Source: Micromonospora narathiwatensis (GTDB lineage Bacteria; Actinomycetota; Actinomycetes; Mycobacteriales; Micromonosporaceae). Taken from it: a stretch of 64,000 nucleotides of DNA. The notes under the pieces are model-generated. The model did not search any database and was not told the DNA's origin. It worked only from the letters and a program-made list of their open reading frames with translations. The DNA lies in the NCBI RefSeq assembly GCF_900089605.1, contig NZ_LT594324.1:3286001-3350000 (forward strand), written 5' to 3'. Of this stretch, positions 1 through 8,743 are shown one piece after another; position 1 is the first letter of the stretch, and each line of letters begins with the position of its first letter. A program made the position numbers and the translations under genes.

Positions 1-116
1 GACGGGCCGACCAGGATCACGAACTCGCCGTCGGCGATCTCCAGGTCGACGTCCCGCACCGCCATGGTCCCGTCCGGGAACCGCTTGCTCACCTTGTCGA
101 GCACGATGTCAGCCAC
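1..116 (-). CDS. sugC: ABC transporter ATPase, SugC/MsmK type (5' end only)
   Basis: Only the first 38 or so codons lie in the window, from a GTG at 116 leftward off the edge. The visible residues (ADIVLDKVSKRF ... VRDVDLEIADGEFVILVGPS) match the N-terminus of the MalK/UgpC/SugC family and stop at the start of the Walker A loop. It lies 9 bp after the SugB-like permease, so it is the last gene of the four-gene importer. It would hydrolyse ATP on the inner face of the membrane to power uptake. The family call is strong; specificity is inferred from the LpqY-like partner. Confidence 0.85.
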   Translation of the reverse strand, partial: MADIVLDKVSKRFPDGTMAVRDVDLEIADGEFVILVGP

Positions 117-125
117 GACTGTCAC

Positions 126-962
126 CTATCCCTTGACGGCGCCGGAGGTCAGTCCGGAGACGATGCGGCGCTGAAAGAAGAGGACGAAGAGAATGATCGG
201 AACGGTGATCACCACGGCGGCGGCGCAGATCGCCCCGGTGGGGTCCTCGAACTGCGACGCGCCGGTGAAGAACGACAGCGCCGCCGGCACCGTACGGGAC
301 CGCTCGGTGGAGGTCAGCGAGATGGCGAACAGGAAGTCGTTCCAGCAGAAGATGAACACCAGAATCGCCGTGGTGAACAGACCCGGCGCCGCGAGGGGCG
401 CGATCACCCGCCGGAACGCCTGGCCCTGGGTGGCGCCGTCCATCTTCGCCGCCTTCTCCAGGTCCCACGGGATCTGCTTGAAGAACGCCGACAGCGTGTA
501 GATCGCCAGCGGCAGGGCGAAGGTGATGTACGGCAGGATCAGCCCCGGCCAGGTGTCGAAGAGGCCGAGCTGCCGCTCGATCTCGAACAGCGGCGACACC
601 AGCGACACCTGCGGGAACATCGCGATCAGCAGGGACACCCCGACCAGCAGCCGCTTGCCCGGGAAGTCCAACCGGGCGATCGCGTACGCGGCCATCGCGC
701 CGAGCACCACCGCGATCGCGGTGGCGATCAGCGCGATGCCGATCGAGTTGACCAGGGCCCGGACGAACTGGTCGGTGTCGAGGATCGTCCGGTAGTTGTC
801 CAGCGTCCACTCCCGGGGGATGAACCTCCCGTCGGTGAGCGTGGCCGGGGTCTTGAACGACAGCGAGGCGATCCAGAGCACCGGGATCAGCGCGAAGACG
901 ACGACGATGACGTCCAGCAGACCCCAGCGAAGCTTCGCCCGCACGGTGGTTTCGGTGGCCAT
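126..962 (-). CDS. sugB: Trehalose-type ABC permease, SugB (MalG family)
   Basis: This 278-residue inner-membrane protein has about six hydrophobic segments. Its cytoplasmic EAA loop near residues 169-190 ([22 protein letters not shown]) is the contact site for the ATPase. Length and motif fit the MalG/SugB permease subfamily. The ATG at 962 lies one base after the SugA stop, so the genes are cotranscribed and probably translationally coupled. With SugA it forms the channel of an importer fed by the LpqY-like lipoprotein. Trehalose as substrate is inferred from that lipoprotein and from the conserved lpqY-sugA-sugB-sugC order. Confidence 0.88.
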   Translation of the reverse strand: MATETTVRAKLRWGLLDVIVVVFALIPVLWIASLSFKTPATLTDGRFIPREWTLDNYRTILDTDQFVRALVNSIGIALIATAIAVVLGAMAAYAIARLDFPGKRLLVGVSLLIAMFPQVSLVSPLFEIERQLGLFDTWPGLILPYITFALPLAIYTLSAFFKQIPWDLEKAAKMDGATQGQAFRRVIAPLAAPGLFTTAILVFIFCWNDFLFAISLTSTERSRTVPAALSFFTGASQFEDPTGAICAAAVVITVPIILFVLFFQRRIVSGLTSGAVKG

Positions 963-963
963 G

Positions 964-1959
964 TCAGCGCCTCTCCCCGTCGTCGCTGCCGGGGGCGGCG
1001 GTGCCGAACAGTTTCACGAAGACGAAGGCGATGATCGCCACGCTGATGAAGATCAGCACCGACATCGTCGAGCCGATGCCGAGGTTCAACCCGCGGATCA
1101 GGTTGTTGTAGGCGAGCATCGACACCGAGGACGTCTCGTTGCCCCCCGCGGTCAGGATGAAGATGTTGTCGAAGACCCGGAACGCGTCCAGGGTCCGGAA
1201 CAGCAGCGCGACCAGGATCGCCGGCTTCATCACCGGCAACATCACCTTGGTGAACCGCTGCCAGCCCGTCGCGCCGTCGGTCGCGGCCGCCTTGAGCAGG
1301 TCCTCCGGCACCAACGCCAGGCCCGCCATCAGCAGCAGGGCCATGAACGGCGTGGTCTTCCAGATCTCGGCCAGCATGATGATCGCCAGCGAGCTGGCCC
1401 GCTCGGTCAACGGCGCACCGCCGTCGAAGAGGTTCGCCAGGTAACCGGTGCCCGGCGTCCACGCGTACCGCCAGGAGAACGCGGCGACCACCGTGACGAT
1501 GCCGTACGGGATCAGCGCCGCCGTACGCACGATGCCCCGCCCGACCAGCGTCCGGTGCATGACCAGCGCCAGCCCCATGCCGAGCACCAGTTCCACCGCG
1601 ACGGTGACCACGGTGATCAGGGCGGTGACCCCGAACGCGGTCCACCAGAACTGGTTGGTCAGCACGGTGGCGTAGTTGTCCAGCCCGACGAACTCGCGCT
1701 GGTCCGGGAAGCGCAGGTCGAAGCGCTGCAACGACAGCCAGCCCGAGTACAGGATCGGATACGCGGTGACCAGCAGCATGACCAGCGCGGCCGGCGCGCA
1801 GAGCAGCCAGCCGAGGCGCCGTTCGGCCCGCTTGTTCTCGCTCAGCGGCGGCTTCGTCCGGCGGCGGGTCCGCTGCGCCGGCACCGTCGCGTGCCGCCCC
1901 GCGGTGCGTTCGGTCCCGGCGGCGACGTCCGCGCCGGCCGGATTCGCGTTCACGCTCAT
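964..1959 (-). CDS. sugA: Trehalose-type ABC permease, SugA (MalF family)
   Basis: This 331-residue permease has an Arg-rich N-terminal extension of about 50 residues, then six predicted membrane segments. Its EAA loop reads [20 protein letters not shown], followed by LP. It pairs with SugB as the heterodimeric channel. It starts 46 bp downstream of the LpqY-like gene and ends one base before SugB. The gene order and the very LpqY-like binding protein argue for a trehalose-recycling importer as in mycobacteria; maltose-type sugars remain possible. Confidence 0.87.
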   Translation of the reverse strand: MSVNANPAGADVAAGTERTAGRHATVPAQRTRRRTKPPLSENKRAERRLGWLLCAPAALVMLLVTAYPILYSGWLSLQRFDLRFPDQREFVGLDNYATVLTNQFWWTAFGVTALITVVTVAVELVLGMGLALVMHRTLVGRGIVRTAALIPYGIVTVVAAFSWRYAWTPGTGYLANLFDGGAPLTERASSLAIIMLAEIWKTTPFMALLLMAGLALVPEDLLKAAATDGATGWQRFTKVMLPVMKPAILVALLFRTLDAFRVFDNIFILTAGGNETSSVSMLAYNNLIRGLNLGIGSTMSVLIFISVAIIAFVFVKLFGTAAPGSDDGERR

Positions 1960-2005
1960 GCCGTCACCTCCGGGCGGTCGGCCCGCTGCGGGTGGATCAA
2001 CTCGC

Positions 2006-3292
2006 TCACGGCAGGACCCCCTTCGACTCGAGGGCGTCGGCGATCGCCTTGCGCAGGTCGTCGGCGGTCTGCTCGGGCCGGATCGCCGACGGCGGCGACA
2101 GCATCGCCGACATGACTGTGGAGATGCTCTGGTAGGCCGGGGTCAGCGGCCGGACCGCCGGCTCCCTCAGCTCCGCCAGGATGGTCTCCCTCATCGGGTA
2201 CGCCTTGTCCATCTCCGGGTCGTCGTAGACCCGCTCGATGGTCGGCGGCACACCGTCGTTGACCGCGGAGAACTTCTGGTGCTCGGCGTCGCGCAGACAC
2301 CGGGCCGCCTCGAAGGACTCCGTCGGGTGCTTCGAGTAGGCGCTGACCGCCAGGTTCACACCGCCGATGGTGACCTTGCTCGGGGTGTTCGCGTCGATGC
2401 CGGGCACCCGCGCCCACTTCACCTTCTTCGCCATCTCCGGCGCCGCCTCCTGCATCGCCGGATAGACGAAGGGCCAGTTGACCTCGAAGGCACCGCCGCC
2501 GGACTGGAACTCCAGCCGTACCGGATCCTCGGTGGCGTTGCTGAACGACGGCGACGTCACCCCCGACGTCGCGAGCTTGCGCAGCTGGTCGAGGGCCTTG
2601 ACGGCACCTTCGTCCAGCACCGCCCGCTTGCCGTCGTCGCTGAGGATCTTCCCGCCGGCGCTCTCCGCGAGGGTGTTGTAGAGGACGACCAGACCCTCGT
2701 ACTGGGCGCCCATGGTGAGCACCTGGTAAGGCTTGCCCTGCTCCTTCAGCCGCTGTGCGGCGGAGATCATCTCGTCCCAGGTCTTCGGCGGCTCCGACAC
2801 CAGATCGGTGCGGTACCACAGCAGCTGGACGTTGGTGTTCTTCGGCGCGGCGTAGAGCCTGCCCTCGTACCGGGCGGTGTCCAGCGGGCCGGCCAGCGTG
2901 CCCTGCTCCGCCTCCGCCTTGTCCTGACCGGTCCACTCCCGGATCCAGTGCGCGCTGGCGAACTCCTGGGTCCAGGTGACGTCGAGGCCGAGCACGTCCA
3001 TCCCGCTGTCCCGCGCGGCCAGCCGGCGCACCAGCTGCACCCGCTGGTCGTCGGCCTGCCGCGGCAGCACCCGGTAGACGATCCGGTAGCGGCCCTGGGC
3101 CTGGGCGTTGCAGTCGTCGACGACCTTCTGGAGGTTCTGCTCCGGCGGGTAGTACAGGTTGATGGTCGGCGCACCGCCGTCGCCGCCGGACCCGCAGGCC
3201 GCCAACGGGGCCACCAGCGCCAACGCGGCGACCGCCGCCGCACGTCTGGCCGGCCGCCGCCGGTGCGCGGTCGCGTCGGGGTCTGTCGTCAT
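2006..3292 (-). CDS. lpqY: LpqY-like trehalose-binding lipoprotein
   Basis: This is a 428-residue extracellular solute-binding lipoprotein. A basic, hydrophobic signal peptide ends in a lipobox with the lipidated Cys at residue 33 (APLAACGSG). The body has segments I recognise from mycobacterial LpqY: LARRL-type region then DVLGLDVTWTQEFA, QLLWYRTDLV, and near the C-terminus KVTIGGVNLAVS and EAARCLRD. It heads an operon with SugA, SugB and SugC and is divergent from the VOC gene, with 225 bp between them. In mycobacteria the LpqY-SugABC system recaptures trehalose released outside the cell; that role here is inferred from homology. Confidence 0.85.
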   Translation of the reverse strand: MTTDPDATAHRRRPARRAAAVAALALVAPLAACGSGGDGGAPTINLYYPPEQNLQKVVDDCNAQAQGRYRIVYRVLPRQADDQRVQLVRRLAARDSGMDVLGLDVTWTQEFASAHWIREWTGQDKAEAEQGTLAGPLDTARYEGRLYAAPKNTNVQLLWYRTDLVSEPPKTWDEMISAAQRLKEQGKPYQVLTMGAQYEGLVVLYNTLAESAGGKILSDDGKRAVLDEGAVKALDQLRKLATSGVTSPSFSNATEDPVRLEFQSGGGAFEVNWPFVYPAMQEAAPEMAKKVKWARVPGIDANTPSKVTIGGVNLAVSAYSKHPTESFEAARCLRDAEHQKFSAVNDGVPPTIERVYDDPEMDKAYPMRETILAELREPAVRPLTPAYQSISTVMSAMLSPPSAIRPEQTADDLRKAIADALESKGVLP

Positions 3293-3517
3293 CGCCCTCC
3301 CCCTTTCATCGGCGAGAGCCGGGGGGAGTCACCCGTGCCCCGGCGCACGGCGAGACGGTCGGGACGAACGGTGGCGGCAGGTCCGCCCACGCCCCGGGCG
3401 TTTCGATGCGCCCAACAGTGCCCGACCTGCGCCGTTACGAAACCTGACAGTGACGAGACGAGCACGACAGGCCGCCCCGGGCCGCGTGTGTCGGGGGCGG
3501 CCGGCATAGTGGGCCGC

Positions 3518-4222
3518 ATGATCGCGCGCTTCAAGGACCTGTGCATGGACGCCGCCGACGCCCACCACCTCGGCGCCTTCTGGGCCGGCGTCCTCGACGG
3601 TGACCTGGTCGACACCGGCGACGGCGACACCCGGATCGATCCCCGGGCGGCCACCAGCAAGGCCGAGTCGATCTGGGTCAACAGGGTGCCCGAACCGCGC
3701 ACCGGCAAGACCCGGGTCCACCTGGACCTGCGCCTCGCCGAGCCGGAGCGGGCCGCGCTGCTGGCCGCCGGCGCGCGGCTGGTCCGCGAGCCGGACGCGG
3801 AGATCAACTGGTGGGTGCTGGCCGACCCGGAGGGCAACCAGTTCGGTGCGTTCCGGCCACGCGGGGACGCCCGGCCCGGCGTCCTCGCGCTGGTCGTCGA
3901 CAGCGCCGACCCGGCGGGCCAGGCGACCTGGTGGGCCGGGGTGGTCGGCGGCCGGGTGGAGACCACCGCGGAGGGCGCCGCCTCGCTGGTGGACGCGGAC
4001 GGCTTCCCCTGGGAGCGCTGGGTCTTCGATCCGGTGCCGGAACGCAAGCGGGTGAAGAACCGGGTGCACTGGGACGTCGACCTGACCGGCCCGGACCCCA
4101 CCGCGCTGATCGCCGCGGGCGCGACCCTGCTGCGCGAGCCCGACGACCGGATCCCCTGGTGGGTGCTGGCGGACCCGGAGGGCAACGAGTTCTGCGCCTT
4201 CGCGCCGCGTCCCACCCAGTGA
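3518..4222 (+). CDS. VOC superfamily (glyoxalase-like) protein with two modules
   Basis: This 234-residue soluble protein consists of two tandem glyoxalase/bleomycin-resistance-like halves, roughly residues 1-112 and 122-234. Each half ends in nearly the same sequence (WWVLADPEGNQFGAF and WWVLADPEGNEFCAF), which indicates internal duplication. The pattern fits the Glyoxalase_6 type common in actinomycetes. I chose the ATG at 3518 because MIARFKDLCMDAAD is the usual start of the first module; in-frame extension upstream is low-complexity. Neighbours do not indicate a substrate, so no reaction can be assigned. Confidence 0.85.
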   Translation: MIARFKDLCMDAADAHHLGAFWAGVLDGDLVDTGDGDTRIDPRAATSKAESIWVNRVPEPRTGKTRVHLDLRLAEPERAALLAAGARLVREPDAEINWWVLADPEGNQFGAFRPRGDARPGVLALVVDSADPAGQATWWAGVVGGRVETTAEGAASLVDADGFPWERWVFDPVPERKRVKNRVHWDVDLTGPDPTALIAAGATLLREPDDRIPWWVLADPEGNEFCAFAPRPTQ

Positions 4223-4406
4223 GCGGCGAGGCTACCCAGCATGCGCCGGGTGGTTTAGCGTTTGCGTAGCTCCTAGTCAGCGCGTCGCCGTCGAAGTCGA
4301 TACGCCTCCGGCCGACCCAGGCCGCCCGATCGGTTGGTTCTCGCGCGAACTCGCCTCCGCCGTACCACCGGTTGGGCAGGATCGTCCCAACGAGGAGGTA
4401 GCCGTC

Positions 4407-4838
4407 GTGCAGGACACCCGCGCTCTCGCCCTGACGTTCGAGGTAAGCGGCCTGCCCCCGGTCAAGACCGAGGCCCTGTCCATCTTCGCCGCCGGGCACC
4501 GGCAAGCGGCGAGGGTCCGCGCCCTGCTCCAGGCCGCCTGCACGGCGGCCCAGCACACCGGGTGGACCCCGCTCGGCGGTCCCGTCGAAGTGGACGTGAC
4601 CCTGCGCTGCCCGCCCGGGCACCGCACCTCCGACGCCAGCACCCTGCTGGGCGGAGTCTGCGCGGTGCTCCAGGACAAGAAGCGGGTGGCGAACATCGGC
4701 CTGGCCCACCTCGGGGTGCTGGTCGACGTCGCCCTCTACGACGACGACCGGCAGATCCGCCGGCTGTCGTACGCCGAGGAGCCGGCGGAGGAATTCTCGT
4801 ACCAGGTCCGGGTGGCCGCCGTACCGGCGGCGGTTTGA
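4407..4838 (+). CDS. RusA-like fold small protein, probable degenerate nuclease
   Basis: This 143-residue protein starts at a GTG preceded by a strong GAGGAGGT site at about 4392-4399. I recognise a RusA-like layout: an N-terminal strand ending in LPP, then a region PVEVDVTLRCPP, a SDASTLLGGVCAVL helix in the position of the RusA DxDN motif, and YDDDRQIRRLSY matching the late DDxQI motif. The second Asp of DxDN is Ser here, so one metal ligand appears to be lost and Holliday-junction cleavage may be absent. The family link is my pattern match and needs a profile search. No phage genes surround it. Confidence 0.6.
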   Translation: MQDTRALALTFEVSGLPPVKTEALSIFAAGHRQAARVRALLQAACTAAQHTGWTPLGGPVEVDVTLRCPPGHRTSDASTLLGGVCAVLQDKKRVANIGLAHLGVLVDVALYDDDRQIRRLSYAEEPAEEFSYQVRVAAVPAAV

Positions 4839-4885
4839 CCGACGGCCGCGGTGGGGTATCGCGGACGCCGACGAAGGGAGCGCCA

Positions 4886-5161
4886 GTGTCGGAGCCACAC
4901 GTCACGCTCGACCCGAGCGGGCTGGACCCCGTGCAGCGCAAGCTGCGCGGCCCGCTGGAGGATCAGCTGACCTCGGCCCTGCAGGCGGCCACCGAACGGG
5001 TCCGCGCCAGTTACGCGGGCGAGCCTGTCGAGGACGTCTGCCGTCGGCTCCTCGACGAGACCCGCGCCGGCCTGCACCCCGACATCGCCGCCGGCTTCCA
5101 GCCCGACATGGACGAGTTCTGCCGGGTGGCGGTGGCGATCGTCCGGGGCGAGGTCGCCTGA
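4886..5161 (+). CDS. Small conserved-looking hypothetical protein
   Basis: This 91-residue acidic, helical protein starts at GTG 4886, with a GAAGGGAG ribosome site about 7 bases upstream. It lies 47 bp after the RusA-like gene on the same strand. Coding bias is typical (G/C in third positions) and the sequence lacks a signal peptide or membrane segment. The C-terminal half (EDVCRRLLDETRAGLHPDI) suggests a two-helix bundle. I do not recognise a family. It ends just before a strong hairpin that separates it from the convergent SARP gene. Confidence 0.65.
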   Translation: MSEPHVTLDPSGLDPVQRKLRGPLEDQLTSALQAATERVRASYAGEPVEDVCRRLLDETRAGLHPDIAAGFQPDMDEFCRVAVAIVRGEVA

Positions 5162-5175
5162 ACCACGCGTGACGC

Positions 5176-5205
5176 GACCGCGTCGGCCCAGCGGCCGGCG
5201 CGGTC
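5176..5205. terminator. Bidirectional hairpin between convergent genes
   Basis: A 13-bp stem (GACCGCGTCGGCC pairing with GGCCGGCGCGGTC, one U-G wobble) with a 4-nt loop lies between the stop at 5161 (+) and the SARP stop at 5237 (-). It has no clear T tract, as is common in high-GC actinomycetes. It probably terminates both transcripts. Confidence 0.6.
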
Positions 5206-5236
5206 GGCCCGCCCCGACCAGGGGCGATCGTCCCGA

Positions 5237-7117
5237 TCAGGCGGAACGCGCCGGGCGCTGGACCCGCACGGGTGTCATCGGCACCGGGCCGGCCGGCCAC
5301 GCGGGCAGCGGATGCAGCATCGAGGGAGCCGGCGGCTCCGCCAGCTCGGCGGCGTAGTCGCACACCAGCGGAGGCAGCCGGTAGCCACCGGACTCGTCGA
5401 CGCAGACCAGGTGGGCGTCCAGCAGCTTCTCCAGTGCCTGCCGGACCCGTTCGACGGAGACGCCGAGCCGCGCCGCTGTCGTGTGGGGCGCCGTCGCCTC
5501 CTCGGGCGCGGACCCCAGCAGCACGAAGACCTGGCCGATCAGCTCGTCGTCGGCGCACAGGGCCGCGTAACCGAGGTCGAGCCGGTCCCGCACCGACAGG
5601 TCGTCGTCGGTCAGCCAGTCCAGCAGGTCGTCCCGCAGTTGAGCGACCAGGTCGGCCACCGACGCCGTGGGCCGACGGGCCAGCCGGGAGGCGGCGATCC
5701 GCAGCGCCAGCGGCGAGCCGGCGCAGAGCCGGACCAGTGCGGCGGCGTCGGCCGGCGCGGCGGCGAGCCGCTCGGCGCCTCCGAGCGCGTCGAGCAGCGT
5801 GTGGCCCTCGGTGGCGGGCAGGCCGCCGAGCGTGACGCGGCACACCCCGTCGAGGCCGCGCAGGCAGCGCTGGCCGACGACGATCAGAGCAGGCCCCGGA
5901 ACGGCGGGTACGAGCGGACGGACCTGGGCGGCGTTCGTGACCCCGTCAACGATGAGCAGGACGCGACATCCGGCGAGCAGGGAACGCAGCCGGCCCGCCC
6001 GCTCGCCGGTCCGCTCGGGGATCTCGTCGGCGTCGACGCCGACCGCGCGCAGGATCCGGGCCACCACGTCGTCCCCGCTGAGCGAAGGCTGGTAGCCCAG
6101 GTCGACAAAGACCTGACCGTCGGGGAAGTCCGCGGCGACCACGTGCGCCGCCCGGACGGCCAGCGCCGTCTTGCCGATGCCAGCCATACCACTGACGGCC
6201 ACGGCGGGCGGCGCCGAGTTGGTCAGCCCCGCCACGACGTCGGCGGTCTCCCGGGTACGTCCGACGAAGGGGACCAGGTCCGCCGGCAGCTCCCGCGGCA
6301 CGGTCCAGCCGACGGTGGGCCGCACCTCGACGGCCGGCGCCGGCACGGTGACGGTCGGGGTGGCCGGTGGGGCGTACGAGAGCTCCGGCGCCCGGTCGAG
6401 CACGGCGCGGTGCAGGCCCGCCAGCTCCCCGCCGGGCTCGATGCCGAGTTGCTGGTCGAGGATCGTCCGGGCGTCCTGATAGACGTTGAGCGCGGCCAGG
6501 GCGTCCCCGCAGCGGTAGAGGGCAAGCATGAGCTGAGCCCAGGCCCGCTCCCGCAGGGGGTGGGCGGCGAGGTGGGTACGCAGCTCGGCCAACATGGGTC
6601 CGTGTTCTCCGACGGACAGCCGCGCCTCGGCCAGTTCCTCGAAGACCTGGAGTCGCTGCTCGTCGAGGCTGGCCCAGCGGTTGTCCAGCGCCGTACCCTG
6701 CGGCAGACCGTCACCCGACGCCCCGCGCCAGTGGGCCAGTGCCGCGGTCAGCGCCGCGATGGCACTGGCGAAGTCCTCCGTGGCCAGCAGGGCACGGCCC
6801 TCCCCGGCGAGCCGCTGGAACTCGGTGACGTCCAGCTCGTCCGGCGCCACCCGCAGCTCGTAAGCGTGCGGGCGGGCGATCAGGCGCTCACCCAGGGCGC
6901 GGCGCAGCGCCGCGGCGTGGGTACGCAGATTCGCCACGGCGGACGCCGGCGGGGCGTCGGCCCAGACCATCTCCGCCAGCCGGCTGAGCGACACGGGCCG
7001 GTTGGCGTCCAGTGCCAGCCCGGCGAGGACCGCGCGTCGCTTCGCGGCGCCGAGCGGCACCAATTCACCGTCGACGTATAGCTCCACCGACCCCAGAAGC
7101 CGAATCCCCAGTTTCAT
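5237..7117 (-). CDS. SARP/AfsR-type transcriptional regulator with NB-ARC ATPase domain
   Basis: This is a 626-residue regulator. Residues 1-93 form an OmpR-like winged helix (IRLLGSVELYVDGELVPLGAAKRR). Residues 98-243 are the bacterial transcriptional activation domain (BTAD). From about 280 comes an NB-ARC/STAND ATPase with Walker A GMAGIGKT at 310-317 and Walker B VLLIVDG near 386-392. The C-terminus is a short winged helix and lacks the long TPR domain of full AfsR. SARPs of this type activate secondary metabolism, but no biosynthetic genes adjoin it here, so the target is unknown. ATG 7117 gives the standard MKLGIRLLG start. Confidence 0.92.
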   Translation of the reverse strand: MKLGIRLLGSVELYVDGELVPLGAAKRRAVLAGLALDANRPVSLSRLAEMVWADAPPASAVANLRTHAAALRRALGERLIARPHAYELRVAPDELDVTEFQRLAGEGRALLATEDFASAIAALTAALAHWRGASGDGLPQGTALDNRWASLDEQRLQVFEELAEARLSVGEHGPMLAELRTHLAAHPLRERAWAQLMLALYRCGDALAALNVYQDARTILDQQLGIEPGGELAGLHRAVLDRAPELSYAPPATPTVTVPAPAVEVRPTVGWTVPRELPADLVPFVGRTRETADVVAGLTNSAPPAVAVSGMAGIGKTALAVRAAHVVAADFPDGQVFVDLGYQPSLSGDDVVARILRAVGVDADEIPERTGERAGRLRSLLAGCRVLLIVDGVTNAAQVRPLVPAVPGPALIVVGQRCLRGLDGVCRVTLGGLPATEGHTLLDALGGAERLAAAPADAAALVRLCAGSPLALRIAASRLARRPTASVADLVAQLRDDLLDWLTDDDLSVRDRLDLGYAALCADDELIGQVFVLLGSAPEEATAPHTTAARLGVSVERVRQALEKLLDAHLVCVDESGGYRLPPLVCDYAAELAEPPAPSMLHPLPAWPAGPVPMTPVRVQRPARSA

Positions 7118-7745
7118 CTCGCGCTCCCCCGTTGAACCTCGAGCGCGCTCAGGCTAAAGGGACTTTGCGGGCGAAACAAGGCCGGAAAGTCAGCGCCGGC
7201 ATGTGACGAACATCAATGCATATCGCAGCGTGTCGCGGTAACAATAATTGCGTTGAAAGCGCCGCAGAATTTCGCTACGCACGGTAACCAGCATGCCGGC
7301 GGCCAGGCGAGGCTGGCGGGAATCCCGACCAGCCCCCTTCACCACCACTGCCGTAGCCGCGACAGGAACCCTGCCGGCACCGAGCCGGACGTGAATTCCT
7401 CGCCCGCCGCCAACCAGCCTACGTTGAGAGCCTTCGAACACCAGCCCTCGGCCCGGTTGTACCCGTAAGGACTGAGATCCGGGTAGTACACGTCAGAAGA
7501 ACACCTCTCGGCAGACCGTGTGCGGGCAGGGCGTTCGGGTAGCCATCGACCTGTTCGGCGTCGGCGGGCAGCGACATCGATGCCGTCACCGTCGAGATCG
7601 AGTCACGACTCTGCCTGACCCCAAGAGACACTCCCCATCGACGCCTTCAACGCCCGAGGCCCCACGGCGAGACGTCCGGAGGACGGAGACCGGGGCGACC
7701 CGTACCGGTCGCCCCGATCCCCCGTCCGTACAGGTGCGGTGACAA
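7118..7745. other. Gene-poor stretch between SARP gene and RHS locus
   Basis: This 628-bp stretch has no convincing intact gene. It contains the SARP promoter side (about 7118-7190, with a comparatively AT-richer patch at 7200-7260) and a truncated gene fragment on the minus strand at 7339-7491, listed separately. Short frames on the plus strand at 7518-7742 have no ribosome site and atypical composition. I see no tRNA, insertion sequence or clear terminator. Confidence 0.6.
7339..7491 (-). pseudogene. Truncated N-terminal fragment of a DUF7919-like protein
   Basis: From a GTG at 7491 the minus strand encodes 50 residues beginning VYYPDLSPYGYNRAEG, continuing to ALNVGWLAAGEEF and then a stop after RLRQWW. 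This opening (YxPDLSPYxY ... LNVGWL ... F.TG) matches what I recall as the start of DUF7919-type small proteins of actinomycetes, which run well over 100 residues with Cys pairs later. Here the frame stops early and the following sequence lacks that pattern, so it looks like a remnant. It lies on the same strand as, and downstream of, the toxin and its putative immunity gene, where decayed orphan genes are common. A ribosome site is weak. Confidence 0.45.
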
Positions 7746-8711
7746 TCAGAGGGACAACACGGATGGCCGACTGACGTCACCGAAGTGCATCAGGACAAGG
7801 TCCCCCTTGGCGGAGACGCCCTGCGGCACGCCGGGCAGCGCAGACCCATCTGGTAACACCAGCCGTGACTCCTCCGACAGCTCGAGACCCGCCCCGGTTA
7901 GGTGATGCCGGCTCACCACATCGAATCCGGCGGGCTGGTCGCCTCTCCGCTTCGGCCATTCGTAGCGCCCCAGAAGAAGCAGGTCGTCTCCCCGCTTCGC
8001 CAGCCCCGACGGAGACTGGTTCTCCGTCGCCCAGAACCGGGATTCCCCTGAGACGGCAAGTTCGACCACCGAGTTCCGCCAGTCGACCGCGGCGAGCCGA
8101 CCAGCGGCCGACACGTTGAGCGAGTAGCAGTGGAAACCCGGCTCGGCCACCCCAGCGTCCCTGGACAGAACCCACGAGAGGTGGCCCTCCGGCGACCACC
8201 GGCAGACGCCGGGGAGTAGGACTCCATCCGCGAGATCCGGCCGCCCGGCGGCTGGCGGTGGAACCCACAGGCCGGCTTGGTCCCGGTACCCGACCCACAG
8301 GGCGCCCTCATCGTCCATGGCCAGATGAGAGAACTGGCTACCCACTGAAATGCCCCGGAACACCTTGCCGTCCCCGTCTGCGAACCAGACGTTCTCCGCC
8401 GATTCAGCGGTGCCGTCGTCGCTTTCGACGCCAACGGCACGACTGGCGAACACGTAGCCCTGCGGACCGTGGTCGGCGGTGTCGGCGACTTGAGGCAGGT
8501 CGGGCAGCGGCACGAGCTGCCCGTCCCGCCATACCGCCATTCCGCGTCCTGTCGGGGGCTTCCTGCTGCCTACTTCTGGCTCGACCGCGGCCAGGTCCGC
8601 TCCGGCCGGAGCCAGCAGGAAGATCTCCTTCCCCCAGAAGTCCAGCCCGGAGTAGACCACCCTCCACGTGTCGTCAATTGGTGGAGCCGAAACTTCCCGC
8701 AAAACGTACAT
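7746..8711 (-). CDS. Hypothetical protein, candidate immunity protein for the RHS toxin
   Basis: This 321-residue soluble protein has no signal peptide or membrane segment. It is rich in short beta-strand-like repeats with Trp and Gly-Asp turns (VWFADGDGKVFRG, ALWVGYRDQAGLWV, GDDLLLLGRYEW), suggesting a beta-propeller; I do not recognise a named family. I chose ATG 8711; a TTG at 8723 would add four residues. It begins only 32 bp after the stop of the giant YD-repeat toxin, on the same strand. That is the standard position for the cognate immunity gene in polymorphic toxin loci. Immunity function is inferred from position only. Confidence 0.6.
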   Translation of the reverse strand: MYVLREVSAPPIDDTWRVVYSGLDFWGKEIFLLAPAGADLAAVEPEVGSRKPPTGRGMAVWRDGQLVPLPDLPQVADTADHGPQGYVFASRAVGVESDDGTAESAENVWFADGDGKVFRGISVGSQFSHLAMDDEGALWVGYRDQAGLWVPPPAAGRPDLADGVLLPGVCRWSPEGHLSWVLSRDAGVAEPGFHCYSLNVSAAGRLAAVDWRNSVVELAVSGESRFWATENQSPSGLAKRGDDLLLLGRYEWPKRRGDQPAGFDVVSRHHLTGAGLELSEESRLVLPDGSALPGVPQGVSAKGDLVLMHFGDVSRPSVLSL

Positions 8712-8743
8712 GGCACTTCCCAAACCGATCGGTCCGACGATTA

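Noticed and set aside
7518..7742. 74-residue plus-strand ORF near the RHS locus
   Set aside because: No ribosome site, atypical composition, no recognisable pattern.
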